The notes beneath the pieces are model-generated. The model was not told where the DNA came from. It worked only from the letters and a program-made list of their open reading frames with translations, and searched no databases. Both the position numbers and the translations under genes were made by a program. A stretch of DNA of 64,000 nt from Taenia hydatigena. Taxonomy: Eukaryota > Platyhelminthes > Cestoda > Cyclophyllidea > Taeniidae. Each line of letters opens with the position of its first letter. Within the stretch, counting starts at the first letter, position 1. The stretch covers positions 12,374,524 through 12,438,523 of the forward strand of contig JADWOT020000003.1 of NCBI GenBank assembly GCA_036345935.2, given 5' to 3'. Below, piece after piece: positions 24,353-35,505 of this stretch.

Positions 24353-24710
24353 GTGCCACAGATGAATTCTACGCCTGCTACACAAAGGCGGTGGATATTT
24401 ACAGTATGACGATCCCACTTTGGGAAATGCGGACACGAAGGTTGGACCAAGATGCAAACCCGCGCTTCGTGAAGATTCGTTCATGTCCACCATTTCTAAA
24501 AAGTCTCCTCGATCGGTAAGAATCCTGTACTTTTACATGCTCAGAACCCTCATCGTTGGGGATCAGACCTAATGAAACTTTTGTGTGCGTAGTGGGATAG
24601 CAGTGGACCCGTGTCCACGACCATCAGCGTCCAAGTTGATTCGACTGTTCGATTTTATCATGTGTAATGTTTGCACGAAGACCAATTTGCAGCTGCGAAT
24701 TGACTTGTAG
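24353..24710 (+). CDS. protein kinase, last two exons (C-lobe end)
   Basis: Exon 24353-24515 follows a pyrimidine-rich acceptor (CACAAATCTAG) and ends at GTAAGA in phase 2. Exon 24593-24710 follows GTGCGTAG and restores the frame exactly, running to TAG. The first encodes KAVDIYSMTIPLWEM, which is kinase subdomain IX (D-x-W/Y-S-x-G-x-x-L-W-E-M type). The second encodes GIAVDPCPRPSASKLIRLF, which is subdomain XI (D-P-x-x-R-P-S-A-x-E-L-L), including the invariant arginine. About 92 codons are open across a 77-nt intron, so this part may be functional. The usual A-P-E triplet reads TDE just before, which is odd. The N-lobe and catalytic loop were not found upstream. It most resembles tyrosine-kinase-like or WNK/NRBP-type kinases, but the subfamily is open. 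Confidence 0.6.
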
Positions 24711-26429
24711 AACGTCAAAGTTCCCAGTACCTCTTCGATTTTTGTACATTGTCGGTTTTACTGGTAGTCCTGTTTCATTCTCTTTGCAAACAGACCTTAG
24801 AGATGCTCTCCAAAAGTTTCGCTGTTTAAAATTGATAGGTTCTACAACTAATGTAGATCACGCATCGAACTTTATTTGTGAGATGATTAAGATGTGCTTA
24901 AACGTAGTTCTTAGTTTGGGTCACATTCATGTCGAGACGGTCCCATTTCTACGCTATCAAAGAATTGGAAAGCACAGCTACTATTCAAACAAAAGTTTTG
25001 TACCCTACAAAGCAGCACTTACGAAATCGTGCCACATAAGTACTGCAACAATTCTCAGTTGCATTTTATGGTTTGCCATTTTGTTGCTATTCATCGAAAG
25101 AGCAGGGAGATTAGATGTGTGCAGTGCCACTACTACTACTTTCCAACCATAACCGCGGTTCGCTCCCCCACTCCGACATTTAGATGTGTCGCTTTGCTAC
25201 CACAATAAGGATGGTATCTGTGTGTACCTTACAGTACCTATGTCTGCTGCTAAGGTGGCTAGCATAATGATTTTTGAAGACGTAATGGATCTCTCTTAGA
25301 GTGGCGCGAAAAAGAAGTGCCGTTAGTGTGCTCACTGGTGGAAAGCAAGGTAACGGGCATAAATGGGGTACTCTGATGTCGAAGCATCCTCAATAGATAC
25401 AGCAATTGAATAGCTCAAATAATTACGAACACAAGAAATACCATTTTATATAACATCTATCTTTACAAGACCGTTAGAAGGTCGTGATTCATTTAGAAAG
25501 CTGCGTTGGAATTCAGTGATGAGAGTAAGCCAGTCGCCGTGAAACCGGTAAGCAATGGACGAATTGGCCTGATGTTTGCTGCAATTTTTTCGCGTGTATT
25601 ACTGTTTATGTGTAAGCATTGGCTTTTAAACAACTGAGCATTTTTGTAGCGTTTTTGCATCGTCGGTTTAATTCTAGAGATAGGAGTCATTTTCACATTC
25701 TTTGCACTATAGTGCTGCTGAGACTTCTAATTTTGGTGTCATATGTACTTATGTAGTGCAGGTCGAACTGTTTAACACAGAGATAGTACCATTCTGTTTA
25801 ATGTTCACAACTGATGGGTCGTATAAAAGGTTTTGTTTTGTGACTTTACTTAGGAAGCTGCACTAGATTATGGATACAAAACGAACTAGACGCCATAATT
25901 CTAGTAAATGACGATGTCTTTGGAATCCCGTTTACTGCAAATATCTTTTAAGATTTGACTTGACATTTGCGTGCAAGTATTTGCCTCCGAAGCAAATGTC
26001 TACTCTTTTCAGAATTTCCAAATTGCTGATTGTCTGGCGGAGGTAAGAATTGTCTGCATGATGTATGCATTTTGATGCCATTCAATACCCTCAAACACTG
26101 GAGTTGCATTCTTTTACACGACAGTCAAATCGAGTTTGTTATCTGCAAAATTTGTGCGCTTACATCGTCGATGATGCAATGAGACTGATAGAGCATAGGT
26201 GTGGCATGAATAGGCAGTGTGGCGGTACAGTGTGCTTCACTCCCGCGTTTTCGATAAATCGGCTTCCATTTGTCTCAACACTCAGTTCGCAAGGGGCAAC
26301 TTCTCTAAACACAATTATTTGTATTCAGCTGTGCTATGTAAAAAATTGCGCTGCTGCGTTTGGCGTTCATAAGTAAAGAAGATTGGCTTGTTGTTATGTT
26401 TTGTTGCATGATTCGGCTTCTGCTAAGCT
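24711..26429. other. no convincing gene
   Basis: Includes the longest frame of the window (24667-25152), which overlaps the kinase terminal exon in another frame and shows no motif. It is therefore probably chance. A 16-codon basic exon candidate at 25301-25348 is too short to support. Confidence 0.35.
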
Positions 26430-26549
26430 GCGCTGTCCAAAACACTTGCTTACAAATACAATGCTACCACTATCTTTATGGAGAGAACTTGTTTGGATTG
26501 GACCAGTCTTCGCCTTATGCATCAGCTGTTGCGTGTAGGGCTAGGGCAG

Positions 26550-26854
26550 TCTTGTCACCTATTACTGCGTGCAGGATTGCCATGAAGATTTGACTTAGCC
26601 GACTCTTTATCAATTGCCGGAGATCCACATTTAAGTATTCAAAAACTAAGTACAGCCAGGCGTCATTTAAAATAGCATGTTCTAGACTAAAAAAGAGTCA
26701 TAGATCTTTGAGATTTACGCCACAAAATCGGGGCCAGTCTCCCTGAGAGCAGTCGCAGTAATACCCTGGTTAGAATGCTCAAGTTTAATTCTTTTCAAGG
26801 CCTTCAGCTGCCCCGATTTCCGATCGAGGCATTTGTGAACCACCCCGTAAGTGC
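26550..26854 (-). pseudogene. cyclin-dependent kinase fragment, copy 2
   Basis: Reading from 26854 down, after the acceptor CGTTCTAG, the frame gives GTYGVVHKCLDRKSGQLKAL and then KRIKLEHSNQG and ALRE. These are the glycine loop, the VAxK-equivalent lysine region and a degenerate PSTAIRE helix (ITATALRE) of a CDK1/2-type kinase. A TAA at 26715-26717 then stops it. Below that, LYLVFEYLNVDLRQLIDK (hinge region) continues in register at DNA level. The catalytic loop and C-lobe are missing. The loop and lysine are better preserved here than in copy 1 at 58324. Exon 1 starts exactly at the Gly-x-Gly split seen in copy 1, so the copies share gene structure. Confidence 0.85.
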
Positions 26855-27184
26855 CTAGAACGATGGATTAAACGCTTTCTTCAAACCATCTCCAATTTTT
26901 TCGAGTCGGAAAAGACTCGAGAGATCATAAGCCGACATCACTGCGAAGTGTCCAGAACAAAATTCAAATCAACTTGGGTCATGACTGGTTATACATTAAT
27001 CGCCAATGGCTCGATTCAAACATTAATAATAAAAAAAACTGTTGAGATTTGCGTAGTGAAGAGGCGAATAGCAAAGTTATGCAAATAAAATAATTTAAAG
27101 TGGCAAATTTTTATTTAAAGTAACTGATTGCTGCAGTTAAAAACGTGAACTGAACAATTGTTACTTAGTCAACGATATTGTCGC

Positions 27185-27960
27185 AACTTAAAAGCCATTA
27201 TTCATGTCTTTAATTTGCCTATTTATAGTCAATTGGATGTTCTCAGTTTGTGCTGATGCAGTTCTCTCGTCCTTGCGTTGCTATTGGGCTAGGTGTTACA
27301 TTAAGCATTGTCGATAAGAAGTTTTCCCCAGTGAAGCAGGTCGCCCCATCTACGCACAGCTGTGAAAATGGTGAGAGGTTGCCCCACACTTCCACTTTTT
27401 GTACCACTCGCAGTTTAGTGAGTCTTCATATTCCATTGCAGAGGTAAGCAGCCAATCACTTTCTTCGCAAAATGAACGTTGTTAGCAAGAAGTAAAATTA
27501 CCGTGTGCAACAATCAAAAAGGTACCCATCATCCAAACTCTGGAACTAGCCCTACTTTATTGCTAGCAAGCCTGACAAAACCTATTAGGGAGGACGATAT
27601 GTCAATGGGGTTAGCACTACATCAACCACAATCATGGCACTTGAGAAACGTTCGACCTAGACAGTCCTAGCTGTCATAAAATTATACAGGGCAATTGAAT
27701 CGGTCGCCATTCTCTGCTTCATTTTTTAAAGTACCGGGAAATCTATTCGCCCCATTTTCAAGTCAACAGTCTTTAATCTGTCGTTGAACTGGCGGTGAGT
27801 TATTGCTAACCACACCAGTCAGTCCGAACGGTAGTTGCAAAGTGTAGGATTCTACTTACAAGTTAAAGGAAGCCTAAATCGCAGAATAAATAGTAACGCT
27901 TTCCATAGCGCGCAAAATCTTTTTCCTGCACAACGGATAGATCGCAAACTGATTTATTTA
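27185..27960 (-). pseudogene. conserved coding-like block upstream of CDK, copy 2
   Basis: The reverse complement matches 57110-57960. The core encodes EDSLNCEWYKK here and EDTLNCQWYKNGS in the other copy. Both then give the block around TASAQTENIQLTINRQIK (copy 1: TASAQTENIRLTVNGQIR), with 3 differences in 53 bases. This copy has stops and a frameshift; the other is open. The C-x-W-Y-K-N-G pattern recalls an immunoglobulin-like strand C, but too little is present to claim that fold. Plus-strand frames at 27250-27447 and 27835-28095 are shadows of this block. Confidence 0.55.
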
Positions 27961-28606
27961 AACGCTAAATTGACACATTGTAGAAATGTTATCAAGGATC
28001 GGGAGAGAAGCCGCAACTATGTCTTGACAATAAAATTAGTCAGTTTTTGCAGGTTTAATGCATTTTTGGAACTCCATATTTGGCCTTGGAATTAGGCCCC
28101 ATCCATGATCCTTCCACACCCGTCTTTGGACAAAGCGCCATTGCCTCTTAGGACCGTGCACCGGCAAATATTGGGCTTGGCAAACGCAAAGATTAGTAGT
28201 CGAATGCTGATTTGCTGGGTATAAAGTTCTCATAATTATCAAACAAGACTCACTTAGCTCAGGCGGCTTGAGCTAAGTGGCTGCGTATCAACAAGTGGAA
28301 TTCAGGTGATACCATTTGAACTAGCGATGCATCACAAATCGACATCTTATCCTAACGAATGACGAATGCAAGTGAAGAAAGCAAATGTTACCGACATGAT
28401 AAAGCATCGGCCGACGAAAGAGTGGGTGTTGCCTCTGCCTGGTTAGAAGCACAGGGAAGTCCTCCCCTTTCTGATCATTGCTCAGGGTGTACCCAAGGTG
28501 TGCCCAGCAGACCTTAACAATGAGAGGGAGGAGTTTTCGCATATTTGCGTAGAAAGAGTAGATTTTAAGCCCCGGATTCGATGGAGCGTCCCTTAATCAC
28601 TTTACA

Positions 28607-29548
28607 GTTGTGCAATATGGCGATGTGGAAGGCAACGCGATCCAGCAAAATGGAAGTGCGTGCTGGAAAGTGTGGTAGGCAAGGAGATTCAAAATACTTA
28701 GTTTTCCAGCCCTCGTGTTCCAAATTCTGTGCCTATCAGCATTTACTCTTTCACTTAATTGGTTGATGTCATTAACAATCTGCTTTGCAGCTACATCTTT
28801 CATATACTCGGTGTTAGCGTTGAGGGTTTAAAGGCTGATGAAGTGCACACGTTTTTAATGGATTTGATGCCAAAAGATCAGAATGTCTGCATATATTAGT
28901 CTGGCCGTTGGATTCCCCGTAGGACTACTGAGCCTAATCCTCCACCAAGCCAAGGTGAGCAAGCGAGTGTTTAGTTTGCATTCAAAATCTACTGTGTGAA
29001 TATATGCTTTGCGAAACCTATCCTGATCGGTGCCCTTACATTCATCAAAGCTCCTCGCAGCAATCAGATTGAAATTAGAAAGTGTGACCTTTGATTTGGA
29101 TTTTTCATTAGACAAGATCACCACTAACGCCGGCATCCCTACAAAAAGGAATCAGGTAATTGTTTTCACTGCTAGCGCCCGCCATATCACTGCTACTTAG
29201 AGTAGGTGGTTATCAAATTGTACCCGAAACCGAGAAGTCCATCATTATTCTTTCCAGACAGTTGCCCGCAGCCAGAAGATCCACCTTCCACGCTATCCTA
29301 TAATACGTCATTTGACAACAGAAGAAGCGGCCGCACGTCAGCGCAGTGGAAGAGGATATGAAAACGGGGTGCTAGCGCACTTGGAGCATGTGGGCACCTA
29401 CGTCATTCCAGAGAAGGAATTAATCGCCACTACTAATTTTCACGATAGGCACATTGCCGGCCTAAAGACCAATGCAACTCCTCGTGCCAACAGCATAAGA
29501 AAACTCGTTGAGATTCCTCACATTTCTCAACATCTAAATTATCTTTGA
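28607..29548 (+). pseudogene. T-box transcription factor gene, copy A (damaged)
   Basis: T-box proteins bind DNA as nuclear developmental regulators. Exon 1 (28607-28674) encodes LCNMAMWKATRSSKMEVRAG, matching the start of the domain (L-x-x-x-x-L-W-x-x-F...E-M-x-V-T-x-x-G-R). Exon 2 (28791-28954) encodes GVSVEGLKADEVHTFLMDL and MPKDQNVCIY, then TAG (28897-28899), then GRWIPRRTTEPNPPP. Exon 3 (about 29004-29150) keeps IGALTFIKAP with stops and has lost its acceptor AG. Exon 4 (29258-29548) is open for 96 codons: RYPIIRH, GTYVIPEKELIATTNF, HDRHIAGLK. This matches the R-x-H-I-V-R, P-E-T-x-F-I-A-V-T-x-Y-Q-N and I-T-x-L-K-I strands. Exon 1 to exon 2 phases no longer match. It looks Brachyury-like, but the class is uncertain. 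Confidence 0.85.
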
Positions 29549-29631
29549 AAAGTCACCTTTAATGGGTGTGGGATTCTATTGCAAAATCAGATTGTTTGAT
29601 ATGTATGCTTGGCGTAGGAAAAGGCTTAAGT

Positions 29632-30325
29632 ACCTTTCATTTCATGGTACGCAAGGCAAAGTATGATCGCCAAACGCATACAAAACAGAACACATTTCTC
29701 GGTCAAAGTAAAGCCACTGAGTAAACTTTGCATCTAGCTGAGCATTAAAAATCGGCAGGTCCATGGTTAGTCGCTGAGGTTATCACTCTTAAACTGACTA
29801 TCAAGATCAGCTAATTCGCATTTGTTACAACCTTTCTTTTCGTGCAACCCTCTGGGATGCGCATCAAATGGGTGAGTGTAACCTGTCACTCCAACTTTCT
29901 TACAAGTCGACTTATTAATTTACTGTTGTTGGCAAATGACAGTAGACATGACTTTGTTTGCTGCGCTCTTAGCAACTCGTTGGTTAATCGACTCACCTAC
30001 GGGTGTGCAGCCGCTGGCTCCAACGTCGGAGCTGTATTCCATCAGTTTGGACGATAGAAGAGTGGCTAAAAGGAGAAATAAAACGAATCTGCTTCAGAAT
30101 GGATGCACGTGAAGGCTTAAATGGGAGTGGATCGAACTGTAGCCCTCTCTAATTAAGGTTTTACATAGAAGATCACTGTTGAAAAAATTCAAGTAAAGAT
30201 TGCAAAGAGAATATGAGACTACGTTTGCCGGTGCCAGGTTTGTAAGGAGCTACTTTCAAAGATAATCCGCAATCAGCATTGCAATGCTGCTTGCCTATTT
30301 AACGGTGTCGTGCGGTTCCCGAACC
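29632..30325 (+). repeat. T-box downstream tail, copy A
   Basis: This segment recurs inverted at 53930-54665 and in part at 51240-51600. It begins with a shared TTTCATGGTAC block and ends near a shared GATAATCCGCAATCAGC block. One shared coding-like piece reads RWLIDSPTGVQPLAPTSELY here and RFLIDSPMGAQPQTTTSELY in the inverted copy. It may be a downstream exon of the same gene or of a neighbour; the family is unknown. Confidence 0.75.
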
Positions 30326-33300
30326 CTTCATCTTTTGTTAGGCGTAGGAGCACGCAGAGGACACTAATAGACTGGACCCGTAGCCTAAACACACAATTGG
30401 CGTGACTTCGCGGGTTGAAGTTTACTAGGAAAGTGTACCCTCTTTTGAGCCATTAGTTGAAGGTGGGTGTTCTCTATCTTTTATTGGAAGCCAAGCAAGT
30501 TGTATAAAACCAATACGTAGGAATCAGTAGTGTTATTAATTGCAACACCACTCGCACAAACTCTACTCCGGGTCGGGTCAGTAACGACCGTGGAGTTCAA
30601 AGGGATGTTGCTACTGCTTCTGTAGCTCGAGTTGGCTTTGCATTGTATGTAAGTACAAGCACATAAACTCTTGAAATAACATGCAAGAGTTTATAATAAC
30701 CTTGAGTTGAATGCGATAAAGGCTCCTTTTGTAAGCCTTATATCTCGATCACTGGAAGAAAGTAGAAAGTGCTCAGAAAAAACGAAAACTTTGCGTTACA
30801 ACTTCTTGATAGGTTGTGTGCGAGGAATGCTCATCAGGTCTACTGACAAACACCAGACAAATGAACTACAGGTTTAGAGCGAAAAAAATCCAAAAAGGGA
30901 TAAACTGGTAGCATTTTATTATCGCCTAAATACACTCCAGTTTTGTCACCCTTTGGCAAAATTGATTGCATTTTATTAATCGTTTTCTGCCTGCTAAAAG
31001 CAACTGCTATAAATTATCATTCTACGGTGATTTTTTTGCTCTCAGCGTAGACATAACCAAAAAGTTTGACTTCGTGAATAAACTCGCAATTCTCACATAT
31101 GTTCTACATACAGCCTATGATCATTTGAAAATTAGAGGGATGCCTTAACACGATACTTGTCGGCATACTAAGATTCGAAAAGGGTAGTTGTCTTCGTAAC
31201 CTACATTGTTGAGGGTATTTTAAAGGCTAAAGGCGTAATTTGCTTGGCGCAGTGGAAGTCAGGAGCTACAATTAATGAGACAACTAGCCCATGATCATTG
31301 CATTGCGCCAGAGTGTAATAGCAGGAATTTTAAAGTCAATTTCACTCATATTCTGTAATTAAAAATGTTGGAAGGCTTGGGATATGCCAACAAAAGTACT
31401 TATTGTTTTTATAAGGATTGCGGGGGACTTAATGTAGTGGCAACGTTTAGGCATTAGAAACAGTCTCGATGAGCGAGTCAATCGATGGTTTTGAGACTAT
31501 CCGTCACTAATGCATGGGAAACAACGACAAACGGCACATCCAGGCGGCAGTTCTGACGGTCAATTTCAGTTGCATCCAAGCACCTTCAGAATCTATCTGC
31601 CCCTAAAAAAATAGAAAAACTGGTCAAACCTTGGACGAACCCGCTTATTTTTTCCAAGGTATCGTCTCCTGCATACCATGCTCTACAGAGCACGACAAAG
31701 GGTTAGGTCTACTCGAAATCGCATTTCAGCGCCACCTGCGCTAATTGCTGATGATAGACCTGCGACAAAATATTTTTGAAGAGAATACAAATGCAAGGTT
31801 TCGGCAGCATAATGCACATCACTAACCCAAAGTTTAACAAAGTCCTTGGATGATGCCTTTCAACTGTCACTAAGAAAGGATGGACCTTTGAATTCCTAAC
31901 TCCTTTTAGCAAATCTCATGGCGTGTTTATACGCTAGATCGCAAGGGCCTTACTGTCCAAATTTGTTTACCAGAGGACATAATCACACATAGACTGCCAC
32001 TGCTGGGGCATAGGTTAATCGATTAGGACTTTTGGCTTGACCTCAAACCATAGCAACATCACTTGTCTTTCCACTTTACACAGTCTGTGGGAACGCAGGA
32101 GGGGATTTGACCTCAGTCTCCCAGCAAACTCGAGAGTCGGTTTAGTAGAGGTGATCTTCACCACCAAACACATTCAAGATGCAGAGATCTTCTTTACACT
32201 GCAGCAGCATATTATTGTTAACTAGGCCACCAAAACAAGAATTTTCTTATGACTACGTTAATTGATTTCGTTAAAAGCCAATAAATGAGTTTGATCCCGG
32301 TAGTGGGGTAAGACGTGCGGTTTTCTCCACGGCATTAACAAGTTCGTGCGAGTCACAGGTATTTTCACTACCTACGAGTTGATAGAGGCGAAGTAACCCA
32401 CTTCGATTTGCACAAGGCGACACAGGTTGCCAAAATATGCCATGGATTTAGTAGTCGCATTTGGCGCACCTCCACGTATATTGCGATGACTGCCTTTTTA
32501 CTTTAATCTCTTTACTGAATTACTTAAGTAGCATGCATCGACAAGTGCTCGCCGAGTTGGAACACTGAGTGATTGTTTCAGTTCTAAGACATCTCAAAAA
32601 GCCTCATACGGCTAAAAATCTTATGCGTACCTTTATCTCCTTCACTACGCACAATTCAAGGCACTAAAGTAGAATTGATGCATTTGGAAGGTGATTGCCG
32701 TATCATCGGAGTCAATGAAATAGCATTCGGTTCTTTGTCTCCCTATTATTCCTCCTTACAAAATTAATTCCCGCATTGACGATTCTCTTTAGTATTACAC
32801 GCAGCACTACACTGACCCATCCCTCTATATGGTTAGATATTAACCAAGTGAAAGAGAACAAAAGAGCTTGCAAAATCAAGGTCTCTGAGAATCCCAAAAT
32901 TAACTCTGAAAGTGAGTTTCTCATTCAACCATCCACCTGGCTGTTCATCAGTATGCGCACTGACTCATTCAAAAATCAATTTAGATAAAGTAAGTAACGG
33001 CGAGCACCAGGTTGTCATCCGATCATGAATTGATATGCTGCTTGGGGATGATGGTACAGTCAAACGTAAAAATGAGTACAATTTGATACCACGAGTCCAC
33101 AATCAAACAACCTTAGCTGTGTTTCTCCATAACCTCTTCTCAATGCGTAGTACATTTATCCGAATCGCTACATATTCGCTAAAATGGACCATTTGAGGTG
33201 ATGAGCAATTTACCAGTTGCACGTGCCTCTCAATTTGATGGATAATCTTCACGTATTTATCTACCGTTGTAATAGTTTCTTCAAATATTATCAATTTACG

Positions 33301-33642
33301 CAACTTTGAAAGAGATGGTAGACAAAGTACCAAAGCTAGTACTTTGAGAATAAACAAGAATTAGATGCAATAATGTTTTGAAGCCTCATGGCTCTTTGGC
33401 TACGTAATATTGATGTCAAGAGGTGAAAATCGCATTCGAATGACTGGCAACAGTAGTGTGAGATGAAAGTTCTGCGATGTCAAATAGTGTAACGTGTTGG
33501 TTGAATCTTTAGATACTCGAGGTATTGATGATTGGCAATTGTCTGAACGATGCACGCACTCTTCGCTCGCGTTAGCTCCCGTCATAAGGTCTTTTTACAG
33601 ATGGAGGGAGAGGTGGGAGAAGAGAACCAATGAGTGAGTAAT
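30326..33642. other. no gene seen
   Basis: Short frames only (for example 30966, 32037, 32712 minus, 33103 minus). No motif, duplication partner or strong splice pair was noticed. Confidence 0.4.
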
Positions 33643-33891
33643 AATGAGTGCAGATATGAATATCTCCTTGATGGGCGCGCTCAGTCTACCCTTAGTGGCG
33701 TGTTCATTCAACTCTTCATCGCGGTCGTGATTCTAAGTGTCGCGCTTTTATTATCAGCTGCATGCAAACTCCGTCTTCACTGTTACTTCGAGCCCATTTT
33801 ACTTCCCACTATTGTAGGGAGAGGCGATTGCAGATATGGAAGACTACCTAAACTGCTGTTTGGTTCGGTTGGCAAGCCTCTACCGCGCTAA
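33643..33891 (+). CDS. hypothetical ORF with one membrane segment
   Basis: About 80 open codons contain a strong hydrophobic segment (FIQLFIAVVILSVALLLSA) followed by basic and cysteine residues, so a single-pass membrane protein or signal anchor is possible. There is no clear ATG with upstream signals and no splice partner. It ends at TAA. Chance is not excluded. Confidence 0.25.
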   Translation, partial: NECRYEYLLDGRAQSTLSGVFIQLFIAVVILSVALLLSAACKLRLHCYFEPILLPTIVGRGDCRYGRLPKLLFGSVGKPLPR

Positions 33892-34804
33892 TGCAGTAAC
33901 TGAAGAGCCTGATTACGACTGCTTAGGCATATAGCGGTGATGGTGGGACATGCCTTGGGAGCTTACGGCCATTTGCTTTCGCTATTTGGTTTTATTTATT
34001 CGTAGTTCCATTCAGGGCTTACACTGCCTACCCTGATAGACTACATTACACTTGACTTGACATTCATTACTTTGTTTAATTATCGAAACCAATTTTGACT
34101 CTCTCAGCTCATCTCTCACCACACCAACGACTGTGGCTCAGGTAGCTATCAAGTGAGAAAAGGTGTCTGATGGTTGTTCTTTCGTCAGCCTCTACAAATT
34201 CGATTGGTGGTAGTAACTGTCCTTTCACAAATGGTTCGTCGATTCACCAAGGCATAAGCCTTTGAAGTATCATCGGTCGCGGTCATGTTCCGCACAGAGC
34301 ACTGAAAGGTGTCTAGCAGATCTTACTTCGCATTCAGGCATATGTTGATTGGCTCCCCCTGCAGGCTTTTACAATGGAGCGTATGGGCTCATAAACAGTC
34401 CATTTCAATTTACTAAAAGTTCTGAAGCCCTGAACATTGCATTATTTTTTGGTTGTTACAATACCTAGGCTGAAATCGTTGTGATATACCAAATCCAAGA
34501 AAGTGTGATAAGTTGTTAGAGTTCAGCAGGACTTCTGTTGACTATTCTGTAGATATCGCCTGTTACGGACTTTTTCCTGCAGGTTTTGACATCAAGGAAC
34601 GCACCGGATTAGTCTTTAGTTTTTACTCATTTGCTGGTCCAACATCTTCTTTCGTTTAGATTTTTTATGATTTGTTTAGATGGATGCACATCGTCGGATC
34701 AAGCAAAAGCTCGCAAACCGATTTTGATGCACTGTTCTGTCTGAATTTAATGCATTTGTCCCAACTCACATTGTCATCTCCTCCTTTTATCCGTATCGGC
34801 CGAT

Positions 34805-35041
34805 TTGTTTAATCGACCGCTTGTTAGCCTTTTTTATACGAATGCTAAGATCTTGTTTGGTGGAAGCAATAACTCGCTCCTTCCGAGTGCGTCAGTCACA
34901 AAATCACCTTCGCGCAAAATCGATGGCAGTAGAAGCTCGGATATTCCTTTCATTTTTCCGCAGCCACAGCAGCCATCAAAACTCGCAGCTGTTCTTTCCA
35001 GTGCTGATGCAGTTAGATGGCTAGCTGGGCACTGGAGCTGA
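34805..35041 (+). CDS. candidate terminal exon, Ser/Pro/Gln-rich
   Basis: A frame of 78 codons ends at TGA and encodes a Ser-rich stretch (NNSLLPSASVTKSPSRK) and PQPQQPSKLAAVLSSADAV. Composition is unlike random translation of the local AT-rich DNA. Upstream pyrimidine-rich sequence could supply an acceptor, but the exact site was not fixed. Overlapping frames in both directions are probably shadows. Family unknown. Confidence 0.3.
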   Translation: MFNRPLVSLFYTNAKILFGGSNNSLLPSASVTKSPSRKIDGSRSSDIPFIFPQPQQPSKLAAVLSSADAVRWLAGHWS

Positions 35042-35247
35042 AGTTCCTGTGTTAGTGCTATTTTCCGATCCCATCCACATCCATCCATCTCTCCTGTCCA
35101 TTCTGCTTTCATAACTGGCTTTATTCTAATTCGTTCTCCTCTTATTTCGTTTAAATTGCCATGTAATTTTAGACTTTGATGAGTTCATTTTTGAATGAGA
35201 AATATCATGACTATCTTTTTCCTGGGATGATATTATTGCCAACTTAT

Positions 35248-35458
35248 TTACTTATCATCACCAGGAAACCAGGATTCAAAGGGTGCTGTGATGTTCCTAG
35301 CGCGTCTGCGATGAATGCAACGACCCCTGTTTTTAAAGTAAAGGAGGAAACGTTCGTCATTGGCACACACCATCTTGCCACAACACTTTGACTTTTGCAG
35401 GTTACATTTCATATCGCAAGGAATGCACAAATCAGTGGAAAAAGTGCATCCTGTACAT
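35248..35458 (-). CDS. cysteine-rich exon, possible zinc-binding protein
   Basis: On the minus strand the acceptor ATTTCTTTTTAG is followed by an open frame to TAA. It begins CTGCTFSTDLCIPCDMKC and has CCGKM soon after. Seven cysteines in 30 residues, arranged as C-x2-C-x7-C-x2-C-x3-C then CC, suggest a metal-binding or disulfide-rich module. An internal GTGTGT after CCGKM may be the true donor, in which case the exon is shorter. No named domain was matched. Confidence 0.3.
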
Positions 35459-35505
35459 CTAAAAAGAAATGAGCAGAGATTATTAGGTCGGCTAAACCCT
35501 AGCAT

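Larger units (their letters stand above)
26430..30325. repeat. inverted duplication, family 1, left arm
   Basis: The reverse complement of this block matches 53930-58600 over most of its length. Here the order is CDK fragment (minus), conserved block (minus), T-box gene (plus), T-box downstream tail (plus). The other arm has the mirror order. One 53-base stretch (27211-27263 against 57885-57937) differs at only 3 positions, while most of the rest is clearly more diverged. The arm carries 27980-29180 (T-box exons 1-3 and flank), which the other arm lacks. Introns are retained. Confidence 0.85.

Noticed and set aside
24667..25152. Longest open frame in the window, 161 codons, plus strand
   Set aside because: It overlaps the phase-matched kinase terminal exon in another frame and shows no motif, signal peptide or splice partner.
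27250..28095. Plus-strand exon candidates at 27250-27447, 27479-27670 and 27835-28095
   Set aside because: The block is the inverted copy of 57110-57960, where the better open frame and splice signals are on the opposite strand.
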